Assembly: GCA_900167215.1 (NCBI GenBank) | Contig: FUZS01000008.1 | Span: 1-64,000 of the forward strand | Reading direction: 5' to 3' | Length of the DNA: 64,000 bases | Origin: [Eubacterium] yurii | GTDB taxonomy: Bacteria > Bacillota > Clostridia > Peptostreptococcales > Filifactoraceae | Shown: piece by piece, positions 10,071 through 16,945 of the stretch | How positions within the stretch are numbered: position 1 is the stretch's first letter | Layout: every line of letters starts with the position of its first letter | Made by a program: the position numbers and the translations under genes | The notes under the pieces: model-generated | The model's input: only the letters and a program-made list of their open reading frames with translations | Told to the model about the DNA's origin: nothing | Database searches by the model: none

Positions 10071-11288
10071 ATGAAAAGAACATTGAAAAAAGTCATGGCT
10101 TTTGCCCTTGTATCAGCAGTGGTTATTGCATTGACTGCATGTGGCGGAAACTCCGGCGAAAATACGTCAAATAACAAAGACAAAGCCACTGAAACAAAGA
10201 CTGAAACAAAAACAGAAGAAAAGAAGCAAGATGGAGATACTATACTCCTTGGAGGTATAGGACCTATGACAGGAGATGCCGCTATGTACGGTAACTCAAC
10301 ATACAACGGAGCAAATCTTGCAGTAGAAGAAATAAATGCAGCCGGAGGAATAAACGGCAAGAAGATAGTGCTTAAAGTAATGGACGACAAAAATGACGTT
10401 GTCGAAGCTTCAAATGCTTTTAACAAGCTAAAAGAAGAAGGAATGGTAGCACTTATAGGAGCTGTAACTTCAAAACCTTCTGATGCTGTAGCACAGATAA
10501 CAGAAGGTCTACCTATGATTACACCTACAGGTACAGCAGTATCCATAACAGAACATGGCGAAAATGTATTTAGAGCACCTTTCATAGACTCTTACAACGG
10601 TCAAATAATGGCACAATTTGCCAAAGATGAACTTAAGGCACAAAAAGTAGCTGTAATAAGAAATACAGCAAGTGATTACTCTGACGGAGTTGCAACAGCC
10701 TTTGTTGAAAAAGCAAAAGAACTTGGCTTGGAAGTAGTAGCTGACGAATCATACAAAGATGCAGATACAGACTTCAAGGCACAACTTACAAAGATACAAG
10801 CTGCAAAACCTGACTCACTTTTCATGCCTGATTACTACCAAAAAATATCACTACTTGCACCACAAGCAAGAGAAGTAGGTATTACTTGTAAACTTATAGG
10901 TGTTGACGGATGGGACGGCGTTATAAAATCAATGAGCGCAGACAAATTATCTTCAGTTGAAGGCTCATATTTTGCAAATACTTTCGCCCTTGACGATCCT
11001 GACGAAAAAGTACAGACTTTCATCAAAAAGTACAACGAAAAATATAAAGAAAACCCTCAATCATTCTCAGCAATGGGATACGACTCTGTATACTTGATGG
11101 CTGAAGCTATCAAAAAAGCAGGCTCTACTGATCCAAAAGCTGTAGTAGACGCACTTAAAAACATCCAATACTCAGGAGTAACAGGCTCATTCAAATTTGA
11201 TGACAAGAGAAATCCTATCAAATCAGTATTTATGACAACTATAGAAAAAGGAAACTACAAGCTATTCAAAAAATTTGAAGCAAAATAA
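10071..11288 (+). CDS. ABC transporter substrate-binding lipoprotein, branched-chain amino acid (LivJ) type
   Basis: A 405-residue periplasmic-binding-protein-fold lipoprotein. A Lys-rich signal peptide ends in the lipobox LTAC (Cys at about residue 24), followed by an acidic/Lys/Thr linker. The mature protein opens with GGIGPMTGDAAMYGNSTYNGANLAVEEINAAGG, a hallmark of Leu/Ile/Val-type receptors, and continues with the two-lobed fold (VVADESYKDADTDFKAQL, KLIGVDGWDG). Ligand specificity cannot be read from the sequence. The start is ATG 10071 with AAAGGAGAAAA; the earlier in-frame ATG has no ribosome-binding site. No permease or ATPase genes are adjacent, so it must work with a transporter encoded elsewhere. 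A strong terminator follows. Confidence 0.9.
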   Translation: MKRTLKKVMAFALVSAVVIALTACGGNSGENTSNNKDKATETKTETKTEEKKQDGDTILLGGIGPMTGDAAMYGNSTYNGANLAVEEINAAGGINGKKIVLKVMDDKNDVVEASNAFNKLKEEGMVALIGAVTSKPSDAVAQITEGLPMITPTGTAVSITEHGENVFRAPFIDSYNGQIMAQFAKDELKAQKVAVIRNTASDYSDGVATAFVEKAKELGLEVVADESYKDADTDFKAQLTKIQAAKPDSLFMPDYYQKISLLAPQAREVGITCKLIGVDGWDGVIKSMSADKLSSVEGSYFANTFALDDPDEKVQTFIKKYNEKYKENPQSFSAMGYDSVYLMAEAIKKAGSTDPKAVVDALKNIQYSGVTGSFKFDDKRNPIKSVFMTTIEKGNYKLFKKFEAK

Positions 11289-11310
11289 GAAATAAAATAT
11301 AAAAATATAT

Positions 11311-11347
11311 AAAAAAAGCACACGAATATAAGTAGTGTGCTTTTTTT
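11311..11347 (+). terminator. Terminator of the binding-protein gene
   Basis: AAAAAAAGCACAC pairs with GTGTGCTTTTTTT around an 11-base loop. It is likely usable in both directions. Confidence 0.9.
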
Positions 11348-11367
11348 AAAGCCTTTTTTATATCATA

Positions 11368-11430
11368 CGCTAATTCTTAACCCTATTTAAACTATTGGAT
11401 TTATCAATTCTATACTTGAGATACTCTATA
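11368..11430 (+). repeat. Left half of a family B element
   Basis: Resembles the family B left half (CCTATTTAAACTATTGGATTTATCAATTCTATACTTGAGATACTCTA in shorter matched pieces) and stops at an abutting inverted family C element. Confidence 0.5.
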
Positions 11431-11431
11431 A

Positions 11432-11543
11432 TACTAAAAACCTATTAAATAGTCATAAAAATATATTAAGGATACTTGTTGAAAACTAAAAAAATAATAT
11501 TTTAATAAATCTAAATATATGGCATTATAAATAGAAATTAGTA
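11432..11543 (-). repeat. Family C MITE-like element (inverted)
   Basis: Runs from TACTAAAAACCTATTAAATAG to ATTATAAATAGAAATTAGTA. It abuts a family B half on the left and a family B copy four bases to its right. The dense packing shows this gap is a hotspot. Confidence 0.7.
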
Positions 11544-11546
11544 TAA

Positions 11547-11657
11547 TACTAAACTCTATTTAAATTATGGATTTTATCAATAGCATATCTTTGGTTAATA
11601 AATATTTAGAGTATCATTTTTTATAAAGCATTTCCATTATTATATTAGATTTTAGTA
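11547..11657 (+). repeat. Family B element with internal deletion
   Basis: Has both family B ends (TACTAAACTCTATTTAAATT and TATTAGATTTTAGTA) but lacks about 20 internal bases (after TTTTATCAA). TAA lies on both flanks. Confidence 0.75.
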
Positions 11658-11673
11658 TAAAAGAGTAGTATTA

Positions 11674-11797
11674 TACTAAAATCTAATATAGTAATGGGAA
11701 AAATATCTTAAGCTCATTTATAATAAAGTCATAAGCCATATACTAATTTTAAAAAAATGCTTATGAGAATTATCCATAGATTAAATAGATAATAATA
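11674..11797 (-). repeat. Family A MITE-like element (inverted)
   Basis: Runs from TACTAAAATCTAATATAGTA to ATAGATTAAATAGATAATAA with TTA on both sides. Confidence 0.75.
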
Positions 11798-11858
11798 TTA
11801 AATATCTATATACAAGTTTGAAAAAATAAATAAAAAAACTAAACAAATAAGATTTTGA

Positions 11859-12107
11859 TACGATAATATCACTGTAACAAAGATACAAGGCGGATATCTA
11901 TCACCTGTGATACAGTATAAAAGGGGATGTATCAACACGACAATAGATAAGGGCTATGTATCATCTTATATCGGTAAAGGTGAAAATTTCCAATATTATG
12001 TATTTTAAAAATGTTATTAAGCTAATGGAGACATAGCAAGCTATGAACTGTCGTATAAAGATAGATTACAATATTTTGAAAAGGATGATATAAGGAAAAA
12101 TACCTAA
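11859..12107 (+). pseudogene. Remnant of an unidentified coding region upstream of flagellin
   Basis: One reading frame reads as protein-like sequence on both sides of two in-frame TAA stops (12006 and 12018). The first part contains KIQGGYLSPVIQYKRG and KGYVSSYIGKGENFQYYVF, and the second contains ANGDIASYELSYKDRLQYF. There is no start codon with a ribosome-binding site. I read this as the decayed C-terminal end of a protein I cannot name. The alternative is chance coding potential, though the aromatic and glycine pattern and the unbroken frame argue mildly against that. Confidence 0.35.
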
Positions 12108-12138
12108 GTAAAATTTTATAAAAATAGTAAAAAAATAC

Positions 12139-12166
12139 TAAAGAAAATAAAATCTCACACCGATAT
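12139..12166 (+). promoter_or_regulatory. Putative sigma-28 (SigD/FliA) promoter of flagellin
   Basis: TAAA at 12139-12142 and ACCGATAT at 12159-12166 are separated by 16 bases. The motility sigma consensus is TAAA, about 15 bases, GCCGATAT. The promoter lies 88 bases upstream of the flagellin start codon. Confidence 0.6.
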
Positions 12167-12253
12167 AAAAATCAAGTGATACACAAGTATCAAAGTTATA
12201 AATAATACATTAAAGAGCATGGACGCTCGCTAAAATTCAAGGAGGAAAATAAA

Positions 12254-13447
12254 ATGATAATTAATCACAACATGATGTCAATGAACGCACAAAGATCACT
12301 TGGAGTAAACTCAAGCGGACTTGGAAAATCAATCGAAAAGCTATCAACAGGACAAAGAGTAAACAGAGCGGCAGATGACGCAGCAGGTCTTACAATCTCA
12401 GAAAAAATGAGAACACAAGTAAGAGGACTTACTCAAGCTTCAAGAAACGCACAAGACGGTATATCAGCAGTGCAAACAGCAGAAGGAGCACTTGACGAAG
12501 TACACTCAATGCTACAAAGAATGAGAGAGCTTACTGTACAAGCAGGTAATGATACAAACCAAGCAGAAGACAGAAAGGCTATCCAAGCTGAAATCAAACA
12601 ACTTTCTAACGAAATAGAAGATATCTCTACAAAGACAGAGTTCAATAAGCAAAAACTGCTTGATGGAAGCTTTAAAGATAAGAGCCTACAAGTAGGGGCT
12701 AATGAAGGACAAACTATGGGAGTATCTATAGAGTCTATGTCAGCAAGTAAGTTGAATCTTGGTGAAAAGAAAGAAACTGCACAAACAGGAGTAAAAACGT
12801 CATATGAAAGTACAAATAACTGGACAGATTTAGTTGCTGGAGACAGTACAGAACTTGAAGTATCTATTAATGGTCAGACTAAGAAAATATCAATGAGTTT
12901 TGATAAAGGTGAAAAATCAGCAAATGATTTGAAGTCAAAAATAGAAAAAGCTTTTGGTGCTGACAATGTAACAGTTACAAATACAGGCGGAAAAATAAAA
13001 ATAGAAGCTAAAAATGCTGAAGCTGGAGAAGCCAATATAAAGGTAAAAACTGGAACTGCTAGTAAAGGTTTTGGTGCAGCAGGCGATGTAGCCGGAACAA
13101 AAGTTACAGGTAAAGATGAATGGGCGGCAGGAGACTTTGTACTTGGTGTAAGTGTAAAATCAGCAGCAGATGTTGAAAAGACTCTTAAGACTATAGATAA
13201 AGCTATATCACAAGTATCAACACAAAGATCAAGTCTTGGTGCAGTGCAAAACAGACTTGAGCATACAATCAAAAACTTGAACAATGCCTCTGAAAATACA
13301 CAATCAGCAGAAGCAAGAATAAGAGATACAGATATGGCAAAAGAAATGAGCACATTTACAAAGAACAACGTTCTTTCACAAGCAGCTCAAGCCATGATAT
13401 CACAAGCAAACCAAATACCAAACCAAGCACTACAACTATTGAGATAG
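12254..13447 (+). CDS. fliC: Flagellin
   Basis: A 397-residue flagellin, the main subunit of the flagellar filament. The N-terminal D0/D1 region (MIINHNMMSMNAQRSLGVNS, LSTGQRVNRAADDAAGLTIS; residues ~1-155) and the C-terminal D1/D0 region (~305-397, ending in ANQIPNQALQLLR) are strongly conserved. The middle (~160-300) is Lys/Thr/Ala-rich and variable, as expected for the exposed domains. No signal peptide is present, consistent with export by the flagellar type III apparatus. The start follows AAGGAGGAAAATAAA. A motility-type promoter precedes the gene and a strong terminator follows, so it is a single-gene unit; no other flagellar gene is in the window. Confidence 0.97.
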   Translation: MIINHNMMSMNAQRSLGVNSSGLGKSIEKLSTGQRVNRAADDAAGLTISEKMRTQVRGLTQASRNAQDGISAVQTAEGALDEVHSMLQRMRELTVQAGNDTNQAEDRKAIQAEIKQLSNEIEDISTKTEFNKQKLLDGSFKDKSLQVGANEGQTMGVSIESMSASKLNLGEKKETAQTGVKTSYESTNNWTDLVAGDSTELEVSINGQTKKISMSFDKGEKSANDLKSKIEKAFGADNVTVTNTGGKIKIEAKNAEAGEANIKVKTGTASKGFGAAGDVAGTKVTGKDEWAAGDFVLGVSVKSAADVEKTLKTIDKAISQVSTQRSSLGAVQNRLEHTIKNLNNASENTQSAEARIRDTDMAKEMSTFTKNNVLSQAAQAMISQANQIPNQALQLLR

Positions 13448-13540
13448 TATTAAAGCTTGTCTTATGCGATATGTTTCTTATCGTATTGCTAAGTTATTAT
13501 CGCTATACAAAAAGTGAATTATTGACAAAATATCATTTAT

Positions 13541-13567
13541 CGGATACCGGAGACGGTATCCGTTTTT
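13541..13567 (+). terminator. Flagellin terminator
   Basis: CGGATACC and GGTATCCG form an 8 bp stem around GGAGAC, followed by TTTTT. Confidence 0.9.
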
Positions 13568-13640
13568 GCATTGTATTATACAAAATTTAATTTATTACTA
13601 CTCATACCAATAAGTTTTTAAATTACTATGTAAGTATTTA

Positions 13641-13764
13641 TACTAAACTCTATCTAAACTATAGATTTTATCCTAATGACGCTCTTTAGCGTGCCTTTTA
13701 ATAATAAACTTTTAATGCATAAATATTTTATAAAATAATTCCATTATTCTATTAGATTTTAGTA
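13641..13764 (+). repeat. Family B MITE-like element
   Basis: A 124 bp copy from TACTAAACTCTATCTAAACT to TATTAGATTTTAGTA. The flanks are TTA on the left and TAA on the right, so the expected duplication is not exact in this copy. Confidence 0.75.
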
Positions 13765-13842
13765 TAACTGTAATTTTGGGATAAGCAAAGAAAAATTTTC
13801 TACTATTCAAGTAAATATCAGTATGGATTAAATGCCAATATA

Positions 13843-13978
13843 AAAAGCACCCTATATTAGGATGCTTTTACTTATTATCACTTAGTATTTGGTGGGAGTG
13901 CCCTTCCCCACATCTCTTAAACCTTGTATAAAGGTGTATAGTAGCACAATTTCTACCTCAAATACTAAGTGATTTCTC
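13843..13978 (-). ncRNA. Unassigned structured small RNA with long closing stem
   Basis: On the minus strand a TACAAT (13985-13990) lies just before a region closed by a perfect 15 bp stem (13959-13973 with 13877-13891; ATCACTTAGTATTTG and its complement). Inside are GTGC/GCAC and CCTT/AAGG helices with internal loops. It ends in a terminator-like stem (13842-13870) whose U-G wobble pair is stable only in minus-strand RNA. No ORF fits. It starts just downstream of the type III toxin gene. It is shorter than 6S RNA and lacks the SRP-RNA apical motif, so I cannot name it. An inverted-repeat insertion element is the alternative reading. Confidence 0.5.
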
Positions 13979-14025
13979 AATTATATTGTAACATGATTAT
14001 TGTTTTAAAAGAGATTTGAATGTTT

Positions 14026-14358
14026 TTAAAATATTCCTAATTCTCTATGAAAATATTGCAAGCAAGACATACTGCAAAGTAATTTATTTCTTGGTATTTG
14101 TTGATTGTTATATGCTTTTTTATATTTTTCTATATAAAGTAATAGTTGCTTTTTTATTAAATTAGTTCTTTTATTTAGAAAAATATATTCATCTTTTGAA
14201 ATAAAGGCTGTTGTACTAAAATCAACATATCTATCTATATCAGTTATTATAACAGATTTATTCAAATCCAAACCCATAGTTTTTTCTTTATTGGTAAAAA
14301 TAGCGTATTTATGTCTTATATTATGCCTAATAGGAATTGCAAAATACATATTGTTCAA
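14026..14358 (-). CDS. Type III toxin-antitoxin endoribonuclease-like toxin, TenpN/ToxN group
   Basis: A 110-residue basic protein. The order IPIRHNIRHKYAIF, GLDLNKSVIITD, a Lys-rich helix (LIKKQLLLYIEKYKK) and the terminal CLQYFHREL resembles the TenpN branch of type III toxins as I remember it. These are sequence-selective RNases that process and are inhibited by their repeat RNA. Context strongly supports the call: a promoter, pseudoknot repeats and a leaky-type terminator lie directly upstream. The start is unclear. TTG 14358 and ATG 14349 are available, neither with a good ribosome-binding site. The frame stays open to 14430 and encodes a toxin-like strand (FFICLIEL) before the first start, so the N-terminus may be truncated or use a rare start. 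Confidence 0.65.
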   Translation of the reverse strand: MNNMYFAIPIRHNIRHKYAIFTNKEKTMGLDLNKSVIITDIDRYVDFSTTAFISKDEYIFLNKRTNLIKKQLLLYIEKYKKAYNNQQIPRNKLLCSMSCLQYFHRELGIF

Positions 14359-14373
14359 TTCAATTAGACATAT

Positions 14374-14403
14374 AAAAAACCCCCACTTATCAAATAAGCA
14401 GGG
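14374..14403 (-). terminator. Terminator between antitoxin repeats and toxin gene
   Basis: On the minus strand CCCTGCTTAT pairs with ATAAGTGGGG across TTG, followed by GTTTTTT. Two pairs are G-U wobbles, so the hairpin is stable only as minus-strand RNA. In type III loci such a terminator limits read-through from antitoxin into toxin. Confidence 0.75.
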
Positions 14404-14408
14404 TCTTC

Positions 14409-14522
14409 TTCTTAATAACAGTATTTCTTTTTATTACCCTGCTTGCTACTGTACAAGCAGATCTTCTTAATATAGTGTTTTTTTTTATTATCCTGCTTGC
14501 CACTATACAAGCAAATCTTCCT
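14409..14522 (-). ncRNA. Type III antitoxin RNA: two tandem pseudoknot repeats
   Basis: Two tandem units (14467-14520, 54 nt; 14412-14466, 55 nt) each begin GAAGAT. Each has the stem GCTTG/CAAGC. The loop of unit 1 contains TATAGTG, matched by a downstream CACTATA; the loop of unit 2 contains ACAGTA, matched by TACTGT. The loop and its partner thus change together, which indicates an H-type pseudoknot like those of ToxI-type antitoxins. A third, incomplete unit runs into the terminator at 14374-14403. The repeat unit is the expected substrate and inhibitor of the toxin encoded just downstream. Confidence 0.75.
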
Positions 14523-14528
14523 GATTAC

Positions 14529-14557
14529 ATTGTAGCATTTTTAATAAGCTTTGTCAA
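14529..14557 (-). promoter_or_regulatory. Promoter of the type III antitoxin RNA
   Basis: On the minus strand TTGACA (14552-14557) and TACAAT (14529-14534) are 17 bases apart. The predicted start falls at the first base of repeat 1. Confidence 0.8.
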
Positions 14558-14839
14558 TTTCATTTTATAATTAAGCATAAATTGTAATATAAAACATTAA
14601 AAGTGTACGCTATAATTAGAAGTTGATATATATCTTAGTTCCTAGTAAAGATAAAATTAGTGTTTAGCTTACTTACAAGAATATTTACTTTGTTGAACAG
14701 TAATTGACATTTTCCTTCATAGATACTATAATGTAGGCTGTAGAAACAAATCAATATCAGGGATTTTATGTTATAAAATTATCTATAAATATGATTTAAA
14801 ACGGATATAAATATGATATTACATAAGATAGGAGTAAAA

Positions 14840-16180
14840 ATGAGAGCAAATAACGAGCTGAGAAGAATAAGAATAACTAAAAACTACGCAGGCTATGCTG
14901 ACGGCAGTGTGCTTATAGAATTTGGCAATACTAAGGTCATCTGTACAGCAAGTGTGGAAGAAAAAGTACCGCCTTTTCTCAAAAATTCGGGTACAGGCTG
15001 GATATCTGCGGAGTATTCTATGTTGCCCGGCTCGACAAAGCAAAGAAAGGTCAGAGATTCTACTCGTGGTAAGATAGATGGAAGAAGTCAGGAGATACAA
15101 AGATTAATAGGTAGAAGCCTAAGAAATGCAGTGGATTTTACAAAGCTCGGTGAGAGAACCATATGGATAGACTGTGATGTTATACAGGCGGACGGTGGTA
15201 CTCGTACTACTTCTATTAACGGTGCTTTTATCGCCATGGCTCTTGCAGTGAAAAAACTTTACGACAGGAAGATAATAAGCCACTTTCCTATAGATTCTTT
15301 TATCTCTGCAATCAGTGTAGGCATAGTAAGAGGGGAAAATGTACTTGACCTTTGCTATGAGCAGGACAGCAATGCTCAGGTGGATATGAATGTCGTGATG
15401 ACGAGCAAGGGAGAGTTTGTAGAGATACAGGGAACAGGCGAGCAGACTCCTTTTTCAAGAGATTCTCTAAATGACTTGCTTACTTTGGCAGAACAAGCCA
15501 ATGAAAAAATTGTAAGCTTGCAAAAAGAAGTGCTTGGAGATGAAATCACATATTTGATTACAGGTGAAAAAGAGCCAAAAGTCGAAGAGGTGTTAATTGC
15601 CACTACAAATGAGCATAAATTGGACGAAATAGGCAAGATACTGACAAAATACGGCACGAAATACAAATCTCTGTCAGATTTTAATTTGCTGGATGTGGAT
15701 GTTGAGGAAACAGGTACTACCTTTGAAGAAAATGCTCTGATAAAGGCAAGGGAGTATTGCAAACTGACTAATACTGTAGTCTTATCTGACGATTCAGGAT
15801 TAATGGTTGACGCTTTAAAGGGAGCACCGGGAGTATATTCAAAAAGGTTTAGCAATGAGGAGCCAAGAGATATCAAAAACAATGAGAAATTGCTAAAATC
15901 ACTTATGGGATTGACATCTGATGAGAGAGAGGCAAAGTTTGTTTCTGTAGTTGCTCTTGTATTTCCAAATGGTGAAGAACATGTATTTCGTGGAGAATGT
16001 CACGGTAAGATAGGATTTGCGCCTATGGGCGAAAACGGCTTTGGCTATGATCCTCTATTTTTGCCAAATGACAAGGCAGCAGGCGGAAAGACATTTGCTC
16101 AGATAAAACAGGAGCTGAAAAATCAAATTTCACATAGGAGCAGGTCACTGGCAAAGCTTGAAGATTTTTTAAGATCTTAG
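14840..16180 (+). CDS. Ribonuclease PH fused to RdgB/HAM1-type dITP/XTP pyrophosphatase
   Basis: A 446-residue bifunctional protein. Residues ~1-240 are RNase PH, the phosphate-dependent 3' exonuclease that trims tRNA ends ([53 protein letters not shown]). Residues ~248-446 are a house-cleaning NTP pyrophosphatase removing dITP and XTP ([44 protein letters not shown]). The two genes are neighbours in many Firmicutes and fused in some. There is no frameshift and the linker is short. The start ATG 14840 has AGGAG six bases upstream; the in-frame ATG at 14813 lacks one. The gene is single, with repeats on its 3' side. Confidence 0.94.
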   Translation: MRANNELRRIRITKNYAGYADGSVLIEFGNTKVICTASVEEKVPPFLKNSGTGWISAEYSMLPGSTKQRKVRDSTRGKIDGRSQEIQRLIGRSLRNAVDFTKLGERTIWIDCDVIQADGGTRTTSINGAFIAMALAVKKLYDRKIISHFPIDSFISAISVGIVRGENVLDLCYEQDSNAQVDMNVVMTSKGEFVEIQGTGEQTPFSRDSLNDLLTLAEQANEKIVSLQKEVLGDEITYLITGEKEPKVEEVLIATTNEHKLDEIGKILTKYGTKYKSLSDFNLLDVDVEETGTTFEENALIKAREYCKLTNTVVLSDDSGLMVDALKGAPGVYSKRFSNEEPRDIKNNEKLLKSLMGLTSDEREAKFVSVVALVFPNGEEHVFRGECHGKIGFAPMGENGFGYDPLFLPNDKAAGGKTFAQIKQELKNQISHRSRSLAKLEDFLRS

Positions 16181-16246
16181 ATAAATAGCGAAGTTTTTTG
16201 CTTTTTTGTCAAATATTAGTATGTTTTTTATCATAGTTATACTATT

Positions 16247-16331
16247 GTCTATTTGATGTATGGATATTATTATCAATTTTTTAAAAGCAGTATATTATTT
16301 ATGTATTCATTTTCTATTAGGTTTAAGCATT
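16247..16331 (+). repeat. Worn family A element
   Basis: Begins ACTATTGTCTATTTGATGTATGGATA in matched pieces and ends near CTATTAGGTTTAAGCA. Its middle is shortened compared with intact copies. Confidence 0.5.
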
Positions 16332-16332
16332 A

Positions 16333-16430
16333 TACTAATCAGCATTTATAATGCGAAGATTGTTATTTTAGTAAATTATCCGTTTTATACTAAAATCTAA
16401 TAGAACTATTGAAATATTTTATAAAAAATG
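16333..16430. repeat. Family C left half with an inverted family B fragment inserted
   Basis: A family C start (TACTAATCAGCATTTATAA) continues to 16387, where TTA precedes an inverted family B end (TACTAAAATCTAATAGAAC) that runs to about 16430. The right halves of both are missing. This is a second case of one family inserted into another. Confidence 0.55.
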
Positions 16431-16475
16431 GACATTTTTCTTTTGTTTTTGCTCTTAAGAAAAATGTCCGTTTTA
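16421..16475. terminator. Hairpin with terminator features
   Basis: GGACATTTTTCTT pairs with AAGAAAAATGTCC across a loop of about 14 bases, with T-rich sequence on the plus-strand 3' side. It may end the rph-rdgB transcript, though it is 240 bases after the stop codon. Confidence 0.5.
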
Positions 16476-16519
16476 ATTTTTGAAAATAGATTTGTCAAAG
16501 GATTTGTGATGTAGATTTA

Positions 16520-16641
16520 TACTATTATCTATTTGAACTATGGATATTCTTCGTAAATATTTTTTAAAAAAATTTGTGATTGATGATTTTATTATAAATG
16601 TACTAAAAACATTTTATCCATTATTCTATTAGAATTTAGTA
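16520..16641 (+). repeat. Family A MITE-like element
   Basis: A 122 bp copy from TACTATTATCTATTTGAACT to TATTAGAATTTAGTA with TTA on both flanks. The right TTA is at 16642-16644 and forms the stop codon of the Rpn fragment on the minus strand. Confidence 0.85.
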
Positions 16642-16857
16642 TTAAACTTCAAAGCCTCTTCCAATTAATATACTCTTCACTTCTTCTATACTCATTTCTA
16701 AAGACTTACTTATTATATCAAGCCCTATACCATTTTTAAAGAATTTTATCAGTGTATCTATTTTTCCTTTTTCTTCTCCTTCTTTTCTCCCTCTCTTTAC
16801 CTCATCTTTCAAGAAACTTTCAAATGCCTCTTCTTGTGTCATAAATGCTGTTATCAT
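16642..16857 (-). CDS. Stand-alone Rpn C-terminal small protein (RpnS-like)
   Basis: A 71-residue protein nearly identical to the C-terminal end of the full-length Rpn gene just upstream, with a shorter Gly/Arg/Glu/Lys tract. ATG 16857 is preceded by GGAGGTG with a six-base spacer, an excellent ribosome-binding site. In the full-length gene the same bases encode MEVQE. In Escherichia coli, short Rpn proteins made from internal starts inhibit the full-length toxic nuclease, so this copy could act as an extra antitoxin; that is inference. Alternatively it is a remnant of tandem duplication. An in-frame ATG at 16872 exists without a proper ribosome-binding site. The stop codon comes from the adjacent repeat's target duplication. 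Confidence 0.55.
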   Translation of the reverse strand: MITAFMTQEEAFESFLKDEVKRGRKEGEEKGKIDTLIKFFKNGIGLDIISKSLEMSIEEVKSILIGRGFEV

Positions 16858-16945
16858 CTCTTGCACCTCCATCTCTTATATTTAAATAAGAATATTATTC
16901 TGTAATTCTTATTTCGTGAAGGTGCAAAAATGGCACTTTACACCT

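Noticed and set aside
13842-13990. 6S RNA or SRP RNA assignment for the structured RNA
   Set aside because: It is too short for typical 6S RNA and lacks the conserved SRP apical sequence, so it was left unnamed.
14374-14520. CRISPR array
   Set aside because: The repeats are directly adjacent with no unique spacers, and they sit between a promoter and a toxin gene; a type III antitoxin fits better.
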